Assembly (NCBI GenBank): GCA_003255025.1
Contig: QANY01005064.1
Span: forward strand, 496,001-560,000
Source: Datisca glomerata
Lineage: Eukaryota > Streptophyta > Magnoliopsida > Cucurbitales > Datiscaceae
Direction: 5' to 3'
DNA length: 64,000 nucleotides
This document shows, piece by piece, positions 10,876 to 22,079 of the stretch (position 1 is its first letter; each line of letters starts with the position of its first letter). The position numbers and the translations under genes were made by a program. Under the pieces are notes generated by a model. The model was not told the DNA's origin. It ran no database searches and saw nothing but the letters and a program-made list of their open reading frames with translations.

Positions 10876-12240
10876 TAAAATAATTATAGGTTTACCATTC
10901 ATTTCTTTGTTGTATCATTTTACAATAGAGTATGATGAGATAATTTACTTATCCTATGGATGAACCTAATAAATTCAAATTTCTTTCTTTTTCTGTTTTT
11001 AAATCCAAAAGGATTGAGGAACATCTTCAAGATACTGTTCTTCAAGATCAAATCTTTGAACAAAGAATTCTTCGTTTAGTAATCAATTACAAGCCCTTAA
11101 CGATGTTTTGGAATGGATAAAATATCCAATAACAAACAAAAGGGACTTAATCAACAGATTTAGAGAAGTTGTTGTATTCTTTAAGTTTGACATAAAATCT
11201 GGATTTTGGCAAATTCAGATAAATAAGATTGATAAATACAAAATTATATGTGATCATTATAAAATAATACTATTTGATCTTAAATTTAAAATTTGGAATA
11301 TAATGATTGAATTCTTTAATCAATTCTTAATTGATTGCATTCTTAGTAAATAATACTGGTTGAATTTCTTGATTGTTTACATTAATAACATTTCCTTTAA
11401 AGATGACAAACAATACTAGAAATACTTTGAATTATTTGCCAAGATAATAAAAATGAACATTTTAGTTATCTTTGTAAAAAGAATCGAATTATTTCAATCA
11501 AAAAATAGATTTCTAGAATTTGACATCTATTTCATACAATTTGCCTTATTAATTCAAAAATTTGCTTTAATTAATTATGAATTTACAAAATATGTTTCAA
11601 GATTCTTTCCAAACAAAGTTTTTCCAAGTCATAATCTATTTATAGCAATTTTTATTTCAATATTTAATTTATACAATATATTAATAATTATATTCATGAC
11701 CTCCTTACCTGTAATCTTTTGCAGGAAACCATACCAAAATTCTGCAATAGGATAATTTGAGAAACCTAGCCTACTAGAATATGAGAAGGTAAATGCCAGA
11801 ATATTTAATCAAAATTATTTTAAAATCAAGAAGCTCAATAGCAAGACAATCGCTTTTTGTTCAAAACTCACATCCATTAATTATGGATTTAAATATCTAA
11901 AATATTACTTGACTGGTGAATTGGATGAAATTCTAGAACATGTTGGGTTGAAGTATGATTTCAATACAACATTAATTCAATGGTATAAGAAAAGTATGAA
12001 AATAAGTTCTTGGAAAATAAGTTTTTACAAAAATAATGAAATCTGTTATAATGGATATTTTAACTGAAAAATCTATTGAGACAAGTAAATTCTAAAATTG
12101 AATTTTCAAATAAAACAATAAAAGAATTTTTGGTACTAAAGGGAACTTTCTTCATCATGCCTAATGAATTTCAAAAATGTCATAAACATGCTGTGAAATT
12201 CTTAATAAAAAGAATCAATATCACTTTTAGAAATATGTGA
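10876..12240 (+). pseudogene. Pararetroviral reverse transcriptase and following region (broken)
   Basis: The frame 11108-11353 contains FDIKSGFWQI, a diagnostic early RT motif. At 11378-11389 the catalytic box reads Tyr-Ile-Asn-Asn, where active enzymes have two Asp. The region 11453-11755 continues as RT thumb-like sequence. A further frame from about 11765 to 12070 is coding-like but lacks clear RNase H motifs. RT and RNase H would copy pregenomic RNA into DNA in the cytoplasm. Stops and frame changes are frequent. Confidence 0.72.
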
Positions 12241-13446
12241 TAAATGTTTTAAAAATAGAAGAGTCTTCGACTCAACAATTGGCCCTTAAGGCACAAATCA
12301 AATAGGAGCATTCTACTCTTAATCAAGTCCAATTAATAATACTTGGGACCATCAGACCCGATTACAAATTAACCCTGGTAAAATATTTTGACATATTTTC
12401 AAATAATCAATCTTTTAATGCTCAATCACTTGACCAACCAATTTATCATAATCTCTTTCATATTAAGCCTTCATTTACTCATTTGAAAGATCCATCACAA
12501 ATTGCTAATTCCCAATTTATTCCCAAATTCCATTATGCCCTAGACATAATAACAAAAATTTCAGTTTCTACAGAGATATCCTCTTAGAAACAAAATCCAT
12601 CAAAAATTCTGAGAAAAGAATCATTTACCATTTTTCCTCTATCTTCAGGATCATAACTATGAAGGTTTGGAAAATCCATTTTTTAAGTTTCAAAATACTT
12701 TTAAATAAAAACAATAATTATTTTAACGGTATTGATGTATGGCACGAGATTTTCTTGCATCAAAGTTGTGACTTTTTTCACTTTTGGTTTTTAAAGTTTG
12801 ATAACAATTTCAAAATTAATTTTTCAAATCGGTTCTCAAAATGGTGGTCCATTCATGGTCTTACCTTAGAACATTTTCCAATTGATTTACAACAATGGTT
12901 CAATTTATTTTTAGAGGTTTATAAGCCCTCACCAACTGAGGTTTCATTTCCTCAAATACTTTGTTTTACAAACAAATATAAAATACTTTAGATTTTGAAA
13001 TGGCAATACTCGGTTGAAAATAAAATCCTCACCAAACAATATTATACTAAATGGTGGGATAAATTGAATACTCATAAAATTATTGCATCCATCAACCATG
13101 AATTTGTAAGTATCCAACCTAATATGAGACTAGCAAATCCATTTATCCAAGCTCTATTAAAATTTGATAAGCCCATTGACCTAGCCCCACAAATAAAGCT
13201 ATCCAGTCCAAATTCTTCTAAACCCAAATAAAATATTGAGTCCAAATCCTATTCAAACAGTAAATCAAAGTCCACCAAGCTTAAACTCAAATTAGAGGAA
13301 GAATTAATTCTACTTCTCCTTTTAGAAGATAATAATGAACCAGAATCTGAATCACCTGCAGAGTCAAGTCACCAAACTAAATCAAAAATCCAAAGAGATC
13401 AATTACCCCTAGCAATTGAAAGTCCTATTCAAAAGTATCGATCCTA
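12241..13446 (+). pseudogene. Downstream pararetroviral coding region of unknown function
   Basis: After the RT region, about 1.2 kb stays coding-like on the plus strand in few frames (12659-12991 and 12995-13231 are the longest). It is rich in Trp, Phe and His with a Lys/Ser/Pro-rich tail ending near 13446. No domain is recognised. It lies between the polymerase part and the promoter, where some caulimovirid lineages carry an extra ORF. It could instead be the C-terminal end of the polyprotein. Confidence 0.45.
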
Positions 13447-13967
13447 GTGATAATGAACAGATCTGAATTAACCAGTAAACAAATAGATTTGTATTTGGCA
13501 AAACGTTAGTGTTAGAATAAGATCCAAGAATCCATTGATCTGATAACTCAGCACAATGCAACGATCATAATGATCTTCAAGAAAAGCAAATAATGGCAAT
13601 AGTCACAATGAACTTTCCAGACAACAATTATGATTTCTCTAACAAATAAAAAATGACACAAGAATCCAAGATAGCAATTATCAAGAGATTCAATGTGCAA
13701 CGGTCTCAATGACATTTCAACCACAAGCAATCATGCAGAGTAATTATGAAGACAAGAAGACCGACGTAATAATTATCAAGGAATCTTTACATTTTTATCT
13801 TTTTCTGTAATAATTATACAAGTTTTTGAATTATTAGGCAACTATTTACGCTTTTTACTATTCTTCGTCAAAAGTAGACAAAAGTAGGCATGTAAAATAT
13901 TTTTACTTTTGTAGAATAGAATAGTTCATGTAAGTGATGGGTTCCCGGTGAACTTCACTTTCCTTAG
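13447..13967 (+). other. Region upstream of the pararetroviral TATA box
   Basis: About 500 bp with no coding frame. A short inverted echo (AAAAGTAG near 13870 and CTTTTACTA-like sequence before it) and GACGTAA near 13763 are the only marks. It probably contains the enhancer of the viral promoter; specific binding sites cannot be named with confidence. Confidence 0.4.
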
Positions 13968-13977
13968 CTATAAATAG
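13968..13977 (+). promoter_or_regulatory. TATA box of pararetroviral promoter
   Basis: CTATAAATAG lies about 180 bp upstream of a poly(A) signal and about 320 bp upstream of the primer site. This is the spacing expected for a terminally redundant pregenomic RNA of a pararetrovirus. Confidence 0.65.
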
Positions 13978-14147
13978 GCAGTTTCTCTCATTTGTGAAAC
14001 AGAACTCGTTTTTTACAACTCTTACTATTTAAGAGCTAAAACTTGTTTTGTGAAACAAAACTTTCTTCTTCTACTCATTTTTTGTAAATCTTTTCTTCTT
14101 TTTCTTCAACGTAAATTAGTGACCGGGAGCACTAATTTATTGATGCC

Positions 14148-14153
14148 AATAAA
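14148..14153 (+). terminator. Poly(A) signal of the pararetroviral transcript
   Basis: AATAAA about 180 bp downstream of the TATA box, followed by a T-rich stretch. In caulimovirids such a signal lies in the terminal redundancy. Confidence 0.6.
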
Positions 14154-14286
14154 CTCTGTTTGTATAAATTTTTAATCTTACACCCTAATACAGCTTTTGT
14201 AATCACTGTTTATTAATATAGTTTTTACTGTTTATCTTCTTGCCTCTTAATACCCCCTCTGAAATACTGTTTAATTCCGCGCCTTT

Positions 14287-14298
14287 TGGTATCAGAGT
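14287..14298 (+). promoter_or_regulatory. tRNA-iMet primer-binding site of pararetrovirus-like insertion
   Basis: TGGTATCAGAGT matches 11 of 12 bases of the usual complement to the initiator tRNA-Met 3' end. A shortened direct copy lies near 6598. This is where minus-strand DNA synthesis would start. Confidence 0.75.
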
Positions 14299-14320
14299 CA
14301 AACCTGGTGGGGATATTACT

Positions 14321-14370
14321 GTTCAATTCCGCGCCTTTTGGTTTTGATACCAAAAGGCGCTGAATTGAAC
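14321..14370. repeat. Hairpin made of two inverted primer-site segments
   Basis: GTTCAATTCCGCGCC followed by TTTTGG faces CCAAAAGGCGCTGAATTGAAC across a loop of about 7 bases. The arms match except for one or two positions. It is a head-to-head fusion of two copies of the sequence next to the primer site and marks the right end of the rearranged insertion. Confidence 0.85.
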
Positions 14371-14390
14371 AGTATCAGAGCTAAAATCTT

Positions 14391-16171
14391 ATTATTTGTG
14401 TGTGTATGTACTGCATTATAATATATATATATAACATGGGTGTTTTTGGGATAAGAGTGCATTTTAACGCCATTAACCCTCATTTATATAATCATGAGAT
14501 AAATGTCCTAATTATATAAAAAAATCGCTATCTAGCACTATGGTGCTCATCATTACTACAACTTGATAACGTATTTGGTCTCACCTCGAGTGTAAAATAC
14601 AAACTAATAAAGAAATAAGATATATTAATAAACTTTTATTTGACCGGCCAAAAAATATCTAAACAGGTTTTGATTATCGAATTTAAATAATGGAATATGA
14701 GGGATGTTGTAGTACTGAATCGGTCTGGTATTGGGATACTATAAACATATCCTATCGTTCAACACATATTTGAGGTGTCCCAATACATAACCTTTCAATC
14801 TAGTGTCCCAAACATAGCAGTTGGAGACTATAGCTTCTCTTCAAATTCGAAGACAACTCTACTTTCGATTTGACTATAGTCGGAGCTTAATCTCCTCTTC
14901 ATTGGTTCCTCCCCCTTTTAATACAATGGATTTGCTGAAGAAGAAAGATGATTTCTCAACTACTCCTATTAAGAATGATTGTTTTTCTGTGTAAAAAGGT
15001 AAGAGAAAATAGATAAAATTGGATAGTGCATGGAGAGAATAATGAAACTTAAATTTAGTTAATAGATTATGAAATTCATGATTGTGTCGTCTTTCCCATG
15101 AGACTAGTATCTCTCTCATCTCTGATCAACAATCACATACACCTTAGATCTCTCTCACATCTCAGATCGATGATCTCACATCGAGAGCTGTGCCAACAAC
15201 AACAACCACCGAGAGCATCGCATTTTACAACTATCGAGACTATGACAATAAGCGCTTTGTCTGCAACCACCAAGAGCTTCACCGTGTAAAATAACTATAA
15301 CCTCGACCTCGAGCGTCGTTGTCTACAACCATTGAGCATACGAATGTGAGTGTCGCATGCAATCACAGAGATCCGACACCAAGCCTCATCGTAAGTTTTC
15401 AGCGAAAGTCACCGCGATCTAAAATGAGAGAGAGGAGAAAGGGAGGTCTTCATCTCTGTTTCTTTCATTTTTTTGTAAAAAAGCAAAAATAGAATAGAAG
15501 ATCTCCACGCACCTTGCTAGTCTATTTGCATCTATCTCATCAATAAATAAGCATATTCTTTTACTTGTCATTATAAATTCTTTTCTTGGTGCCTGATATG
15601 CTACATTCTAAGATCTCATATATTTCATCATTCTCTTATCTTTATTAGACGTTGACCAAATGATAGATACATCATTTTTAATTTTACAGTCCATCAATTT
15701 TGTAGATGAGAATAAAAAAATTTGGAACGACCCCTTGCTAATTAAACAATTTGTTAAAAATAAGTAAACAATATGTTTGACTATTTCATATTGAAAATAA
15801 CTTGGGAACTGAACTAAGAACAACAAAGAATATTTAATGATTTCTATAGATTTATTGTAGATTAGAGATTTTTTTTAAAATCAAATTAACAAATTTGAGT
15901 AAAATTTCGGGAAGTGTTATAAATAAACATAAAAAAATAAAAGCAATATAAATGTGTTATCTGTAGACAAAAAATAATGAAGAAACAAAAGTACGTTTTA
16001 AAGCTGATCTTAAAAGGGCATAATTGTAAATCATTATTTTACTTAATACTTTAAATGAAAAAAATCATTTTTGCATTTCAATTTTAAAGGACTATTTTTG
16101 CAGCTGAATCTTTAAAAAGGGTCCCTTACCATAATTTATTGAAATAAAACATATAATATGATCATGTGTAC
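14391..16171. other. Non-coding spacer
   Basis: Mixed AT-rich DNA with a short (AT)n run near 14420 and C/A-rich imperfect short repeats at 15130-15420. The frames here (such as 14874-15119 minus and 15098-15289 plus) have no recognisable motif and normal random-frame lengths. I see no gene. Confidence 0.5.
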
Positions 16172-16180
16172 TAGTTATTG
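16172..16180. repeat. Target-site duplication, left (foldback element)
   Basis: TAGTTATTG, identical to 18051-18059. Confidence 0.88.
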
Positions 16181-18050
16181 GGGTTATTTACAAAATTATA
16201 CCATTTTTAATTTGACAAAGAAATTTTATACCTCTTTCTGAAAATAACGAATTTTATATCTTCAACCCATAAACTTCTCATCACCACTTGCAATATCTCT
16301 CTTCCCTCATCATTTCTTTTTTTTCTCAATGTATATGTCAAATCAATTTAATAATAACTTTTTCTTCTTCTTTATTTTTCAATGAAACTTTTTCTTCTAC
16401 TTGAAGGGTTCAAGTAATTTTTTATGACTATTTGAACCCTTCAAGTAATTATTTTTTGTTAGTCAACATCCATACACCATATGACTACTTGAAAAGTTTA
16501 AATAGTTCTTTTTTTGTCAGTCCATTACTCATACACCAGGTGATTACTTGAACTTTTCAAATAGTTATTTTTTGTTTAATTAGTCAGCAACTCAAACACT
16601 AGTAACTACTTGAAGATATCAAGTAGATTTTTATGACTACTTGACCGTTCAACTACATTTTTATGATTGCTTGAACCTTTTGTTATGTCCAAAAAAATAA
16701 GAAAAAATGAGCGTTGAGTACTTGTAAGGTTCAAGTAGCTTTTTATGACTACTTGAATCGTTCAAGTAGTTATTTTTTTCGTCAGTAAGTAACTCAGACA
16801 TCAGATGACTACTTGAAGTGTTCAAGTAGTTATTTATGACTACTTGAACCCTTCAAGTAATTTTTTTAGTCAACAACTCATACATTAGGTGACTACTTGA
16901 ATGGTTCAAGTGATTATTTATGACGACTTGAACCCTTCAAGTAGTTAGTTTTTGTTTGATCAATCAGCAACTCAAATACCAGGTGACGACTTGAAGGGGT
17001 CAAGTAGTTTTTTTATGAGTACTTGAAGGGTTCAAGTAACTTTTTATGACTACTTTAACCTTTTTTACGTCTAAAAGAATAAGAGAAAATGAACGTTGAG
17101 TACTTGATGGGTTCAAATAGCTTTTTATGACTACTTGAATCTTTCAAGCACTCAATGTTCCTTTTCTCAAATCTTTTTGGAGGCCTAAAAGGCTCAAGTA
17201 GTCAAAAAATCTACATGAACACTTCAAGTAGTCATAAAAATTTATATGAATCCTTCAAGTAGTCACCTGATGTTTGCGTTGCTGACTGAAAAAATAAAAA
17301 ATAACTACTTGAAGGGTTCAAGTAGTCATAAATAACTACTTCAAAAGTTCGAGTAGTCATAAACAACTACTTGAACCCTTCAAGTAGTCACCTGATATCT
17401 AGGTTGCTGACTGACGAAAAAATAACTACTTAAAGGGTTCAAGTAGTCATAAAAAGCTATTTGAACCCTTCAAGTACTCAACATTTATTTTTCTTATTTT
17501 TTTGGACGTAAAAATGCTCAAGTAATTATAATCAACTACTTGAATCTTTCAAGTAAGCACTAGTATCTGGGTTGCTAACTGCTCAAACAAAAAATAAATA
17601 TTTGAAGGGTTCAAGTAGTCATAAACAACTACTTGAACATTTCAAGTAATCACCTGGTGTATGAGTAATTGAATGACAAAAAAATAACTACTTGAATCCT
17701 CCAAGGAGTCATAAACACCTACTTGAATGGTTTAAGTAGTCATAAACAACTACTTGAACCATTTAAGTAGTCACCTGGTGTATGAGTGTTGACTGAGAAA
17801 AAAATAATTACTTGAAGGGTTCAAGTAATTATAAAAAACTACTAGAACCCTTCAAGTAGAAGAAAAAAATTTGTTGAAAAATAAAGAAGAATAATAATAT
17901 ATTATTAAATTGATTTGATAACTACTTGAACACTTCAAGTAAAATAAAAAAATTTGTTGGTCAGCTTAGGGGTATAAAATTTGTTGTTTTCAAAACGGGT
18001 ATAAAATTCCTTAGTCAAATTAATAAAAGTTATAATTTCCCAAATAACCC
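16181..18050. mobile_element. Foldback DNA element with 9-bp target duplication, Mutator-like
   Basis: The element starts GGGTTATTT and ends AAATAACCC. It is flanked on both sides by the identical 9-mer TAGTTATTG (16172-16180 and 18051-18059), a target-duplication size typical of Mutator-like elements. The outer 100 or so bases form an imperfect terminal inverted repeat. The whole 1,870-bp body is itself a large inverted repeat centred near 17170. Each arm is built from repeated short palindromes of the form TACTTGAAnnnTTCAAGTA, several dozen in all, separated by TTTTTATGA-like linkers and by a longer unit (CAACTCATACACCAGGTG and variants). There is no transposase, so it is non-autonomous. 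Confidence 0.88.
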
Positions 18051-18059
18051 TAGTTATTG
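18051..18059. repeat. Target-site duplication, right (foldback element)
   Basis: TAGTTATTG, identical to 16172-16180. Confidence 0.88.
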
Positions 18060-19739
18060 AGCCAGTTTTTCTTATTACCCTAAAATGGGACATTTTACTA
18101 TTTTTAAAGTCTTATAGAGGCATATACCTAGTTAGTAGTTATCCCTTCTATTTATCACTCTGTGAGTCTCTCTTTCCCAGCATGTATTGATACTGTCTTA
18201 GATTTTTTCAATATAAAGATAATATTTCGCGTGACAATTAGTTAGAGGAAGAAAACCCTAGCTCAAGGAACTAACTGAAGCGTGAAGAAATAGAATAGTG
18301 ATAGGACAGAATGAGACAGAGAGATTAATAAATGTAATAAACTCAAAAACTTAGCGTTACCCAAAGTAATAATTTCATAAAAGTTGGGTATGTTTGATCG
18401 GTGATTTGTTTATTATTTTATTTTAAATATATTCTAAGGGTTGAATTTCTTTTTTGTTTCAAATATTTTATAAGTGTAAAAACTAAGCCTACTAAACATG
18501 TATGTTTCAACTGTTAGATCTTGAATGTATAATAGATTGAAAATATTTCATGTTATATTATTAAGAAATAAAGTTAAGAAAGAAAATTTGAATTCATAAT
18601 GACGAATCGCGTGAGAGTTAGTAATCTTTCCCAATCAAATCACTACAATGCTCAATGAGTTATCTCGCTAAGAGGAGGAAGAAAGAAGAATAATAGAGAG
18701 TGAATGACTTGACTCGCACAGCATAACCCTATAATATATTTTATATACTACGTCAAGTAAAATATCATCAACCTATTTTGACTAGAAATGAGTCTCTACA
18801 CATTGTAAAGCTCATACTCATTAGTTATATTAATAGCCTATAATATAATCGTTAATTAAATATGTTAGTCCTTAATAGGGAAATCTATTTTGCTAACACA
18901 TCAACTTCTTTTGAAAGCTACCATCAAAACATCTTTCATAATTTTATATATTTGGGGTCGACTTTTCTTTTTCTTTTTTATTTCAATGAAGTCTCTAATT
19001 CTTTTAAAATATCTAATTTGGTTCAATTATAGTAAGTTCATCTAAACTGATTGTGTCTTCTCTTGTGATTCATTGAAAATATGTTCGACTCACTGCACCA
19101 CTCCTTGTCTGAAAGAATGCGGCAAACAAATTTATTTCAAGACATACGTTATTATAAGCCAATACACAACTTCTTTTTCAAATTTTATTTTGTCCTCTAG
19201 CTTTTGAAATGTAATCATAGAGGTCCCTCAAAGTACAATGGGGGCTGCCTTCTCACATTCTTTAATGAGAAGGTTTAAGAGTCCATACTGGTTGGTATAT
19301 ATTGGCCCCGTGATAAGCTTGGCTTGTTTAGAGGTGCATTTTTCTTTGTTAGCTTATGTTTTGAATAGGATTTATCTGAATTAATTGCCACGTCCTGAAG
19401 AAAAAATCTTAGAGTCAATCAGATAAGAGACGACAGATCATTGATATGACAACTGCGAGTGAAAGAAAATGGCCATCAGATTGAATGAACGGATGAATTT
19501 AGTTGAGATTGATATCAATAACCGAGTCAAATGAATAATATTCTTTATATCCCTTTTCAGTTGTAAATAGATTAGTTGAATCAAATTTTATGTAACAAAT
19601 ATAAGCTTTCAATTTTAGAGGTTAAACCGATAAATAGAGGCTGATAAAACTCTAAAAGATAATCAATAGAAGATATTTATCCTTTTGTTAATTCTCTCTC
19701 TCATAAATAAATTAGTTCTTTCTCTTAATTTTCAATTGT
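18060..19739. other. Non-coding spacer
   Basis: AT-rich DNA without a frame or repeat I can name. Two short segments near 18225 and 18605 share CGCGTGA followed by GTTAG-like sequence. A possible retroelement trace at 19050-19400 is too weak to call. Confidence 0.4.
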
Positions 19740-19810
19740 AAAAAATCCCTTTATAATTTTGGGGATTTTATTTAGAGCTCGAGAATTAACTCAAGATCTT
19801 AACACAAGAT

Positions 19811-20760
19811 GTCTCGAACTAGGTCAAATGCAACACGTGAGGTGGGGAACGAGACAACCCCCGTTAACTAGCCTGCACCATGTACAAGAGTATAGGACAT
19901 GATATAAGCAATACTAACGGGCATGCAGAGCATGGAAGATTGCAACAGTGAATCACTTCGCAACATGTGGCATATTGTACAGGAACAAATTACGGCTCTA
20001 CAACAGGATGTTTCAGAGACTCGTGATAAAGCAAGCCAAAGAACGGTCGTGGGAGAATGTGATAACGTAGTGAACATACTTGTAAAAGAACGAGAAAGCC
20101 TCCCCGCCAGATCACCCAATCCAGGTGCTAACCATAATGTGTAGCGCAATGAAAGGGAAGTCCAATCCAAAGAAAATAGGACAAAGGCAGGAGTAAAAAA
20201 CGGCCAACCAGAGTTAATGACGGAACAATCAAAATGGCAGATTTTGAGACACTAACATGATCCCCGTTGTGCCTAGAGATACTAGCTCTTCCAATTTCAA
20301 AGAAGTTCATCTCACTGAAGTTTAAGTGCTATGAGGGCAAAATGGATCTCATTGACCACCTTAGATGTTTTGGACTGTTAATGGCTTTGTACCAACATGA
20401 GGATGAGTTAATGTTCCTAGCCAACCTCAACAACAATGTGCTGAAATGTTATCAGTATCTCCTTTCATGTTTGATTGATAATTTTGCTAATATTTCTTCT
20501 GTCTAATAAGAACAATATTCAACTTATCAAACGATCATGAAAGAGTCAGAGTACTTGCTCACCATTTCGATTAGAAAGGGAGAATCTCTACAAGATTACA
20601 CCTACCATCCTAAGGATGAAATGGTGAATGTTAAGAATTGTCACGATCGCATGCCAAGGCTAGCATTCAGATGTGGACTAGTCCTAAATTCCCCCTCCCC
20701 TTCAACGATCTATCCAAATATAATCCGCTCACTATGGGAGAAACCTTTTTAATGGAACAT
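19811..20760 (+). pseudogene. gag: Gag relic of Tat-like element
   Basis: Frames at 19923-20144 and 20267-20752 carry the retrotransposon gag pattern (MDLIDHLRCFGLLMALYQHE, then a basic LLTISIRKGESLQDY). It starts near a Met-Ser-Arg-rich N-terminus at 19809. Stops interrupt it between these parts. The core is shorter than usual, which suggests internal deletion. Confidence 0.6.
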
Positions 20761-22079
20761 TTGTATATCACCTTAAAGGAATAAAAGAAAAGCATGTAGA
20801 AACTCTTAGAGTAGCGGACTTCAGAACAACACCCTAGCGGGAAAGAATCAAAAAGGGGAAAAGAATGATAGAGAGAGTCAAGAAAATAGAAAAAATGTGA
20901 GAAAATAATATAAATAAATTCAAAGTCATAAAGCGGATTCATCCAATACATCGATTTTACACACCATTTACTATACCAGTTAACCAAATCCTCAAACTAG
21001 AAAAATCAAACCGTGGTTGAGAAGACACGCGCCGCTTACCAAGGAGCCCCTTGAGAAAGATAAAAACAAATATTTTTCATTCCATAGGAGTGTCGGTCAT
21101 CTCATGAGAGATTTTATCGGTTGAAAGATTAATAGAAGAACTGATAAAGGAAGGCTATTTGAAGCATTTCATGGTGAAAAATGAGCAACCAAGAACATAA
21201 GAGAAGAGTGAGCAGCCCAAAACCAAAGAACCGTTGAGGATAGTAGACACATTTATTACTCCCACTGAATTAGAAGGCACGGCAAGGAAGGAGAGGATAG
21301 TGTATTGCAAAATGCCAACTCTAGAGATGAACGAAGAATTAGATGAAGGTAACAATGGTGATACGGTAAATGTACTTCAATGGTCCACCATAGCCAAGAT
21401 GTCTGTGAGAACCCCCCAAACTACATGGCACAAGACAACTGCTAATTAGATCCAACGAAACAATAACTTACTTTGAATGGATTTTGTTACTTACGATGCA
21501 CACATAACCATTTAATCATGTTATGGATTTTCTTATAATAGATGTTCTATCACCTTACTATCGAGAACCTGGATCTATAAGATAAAAGCAAGTCTCATCA
21601 ACTTATTATCAAACACTAAAATATCACTCACCCTATGGTATCAAGAAGATCAAGGGAGACCAGTCGGTTGCCCACTTTTACACCATTACAATGCTCGATT
21701 CTGCTAGAAAGTATGGAGTTTCTATTTTGAGGAAAGGGAAGGAAGTAGCTGACTAATAGCAATTAACCCGTGAGGAACACAGTGCGAGCAATCTGAGATA
21801 TGAGGCCACCAGCAAAACGAAATCCGTACATATTGGTAACGGAAAAACAACAAGGATAGGGTCAAAACTCACTACTAAAGAGAAAGTAGAACTTATGGAG
21901 TTTCGTAGACAAAATGCAGACATATTTGCTGCAACGGCTGTAGAGATGCCAGATATGAATGAAAAGTTAATTTTCCATAAACGAAATACTGATCCTTTTA
22001 TGAAACTGGTAAAACAAAAAAAATGGGTGTTCACCCTAGAGAGAAAAGCAGCCATAAAAGAAGAAGTGAGAAGCTGATC
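20761..22079 (+). pseudogene. Protease-RT spacer of Tat-like element, badly decayed
   Basis: About 1.3 kb with short plus-strand frames (21234-21449, 21895-22077), no clear protease motif and many stops. It occupies the place of the protease and the N-terminus of Pol. The frame 21895-22235 leads directly into RT. Confidence 0.45.

Larger units (their letters stand above)
6420..14390 (+). mobile_element. Endogenous pararetrovirus-like insertion (caulimovirid-like), decayed
   Basis: On the plus strand one finds, in order, an acidic/Ser-rich N-terminal region, a coat-like region with a zinc-knuckle relic, an aspartic-protease relic, an RT domain, a further long region, and an intergenic region with a TATA box, poly(A) signal and tRNA-iMet primer site. 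There is no integrase and there are no LTRs. That combination fits an integrated member of Caulimoviridae and not an LTR retrotransposon. Every reading frame is broken by stops and shifts. Intergenic sequence recurs in rearranged, partly inverted form at both ends, common in such insertions. The genus cannot be named from what is visible, and I recognise no movement-protein domain. Confidence 0.78.

Noticed and set aside
15098..15289. Plus-strand Ser/Gln-rich frame as a small gene
   Set aside because: No start context, no splice sites, no homology, and the sequence is a C/A-rich imperfect short repeat.
16390..17940. CRISPR-like array of palindromic repeats
   Set aside because: The repeats are short palindromes with repeated, not unique, spacers, lie between transposon ends with a target duplication, and the genome is a plant.
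19050..19400. Possible copia integrase trace
   Set aside because: Only scattered residues fit and no ordered motif set is present in any frame.
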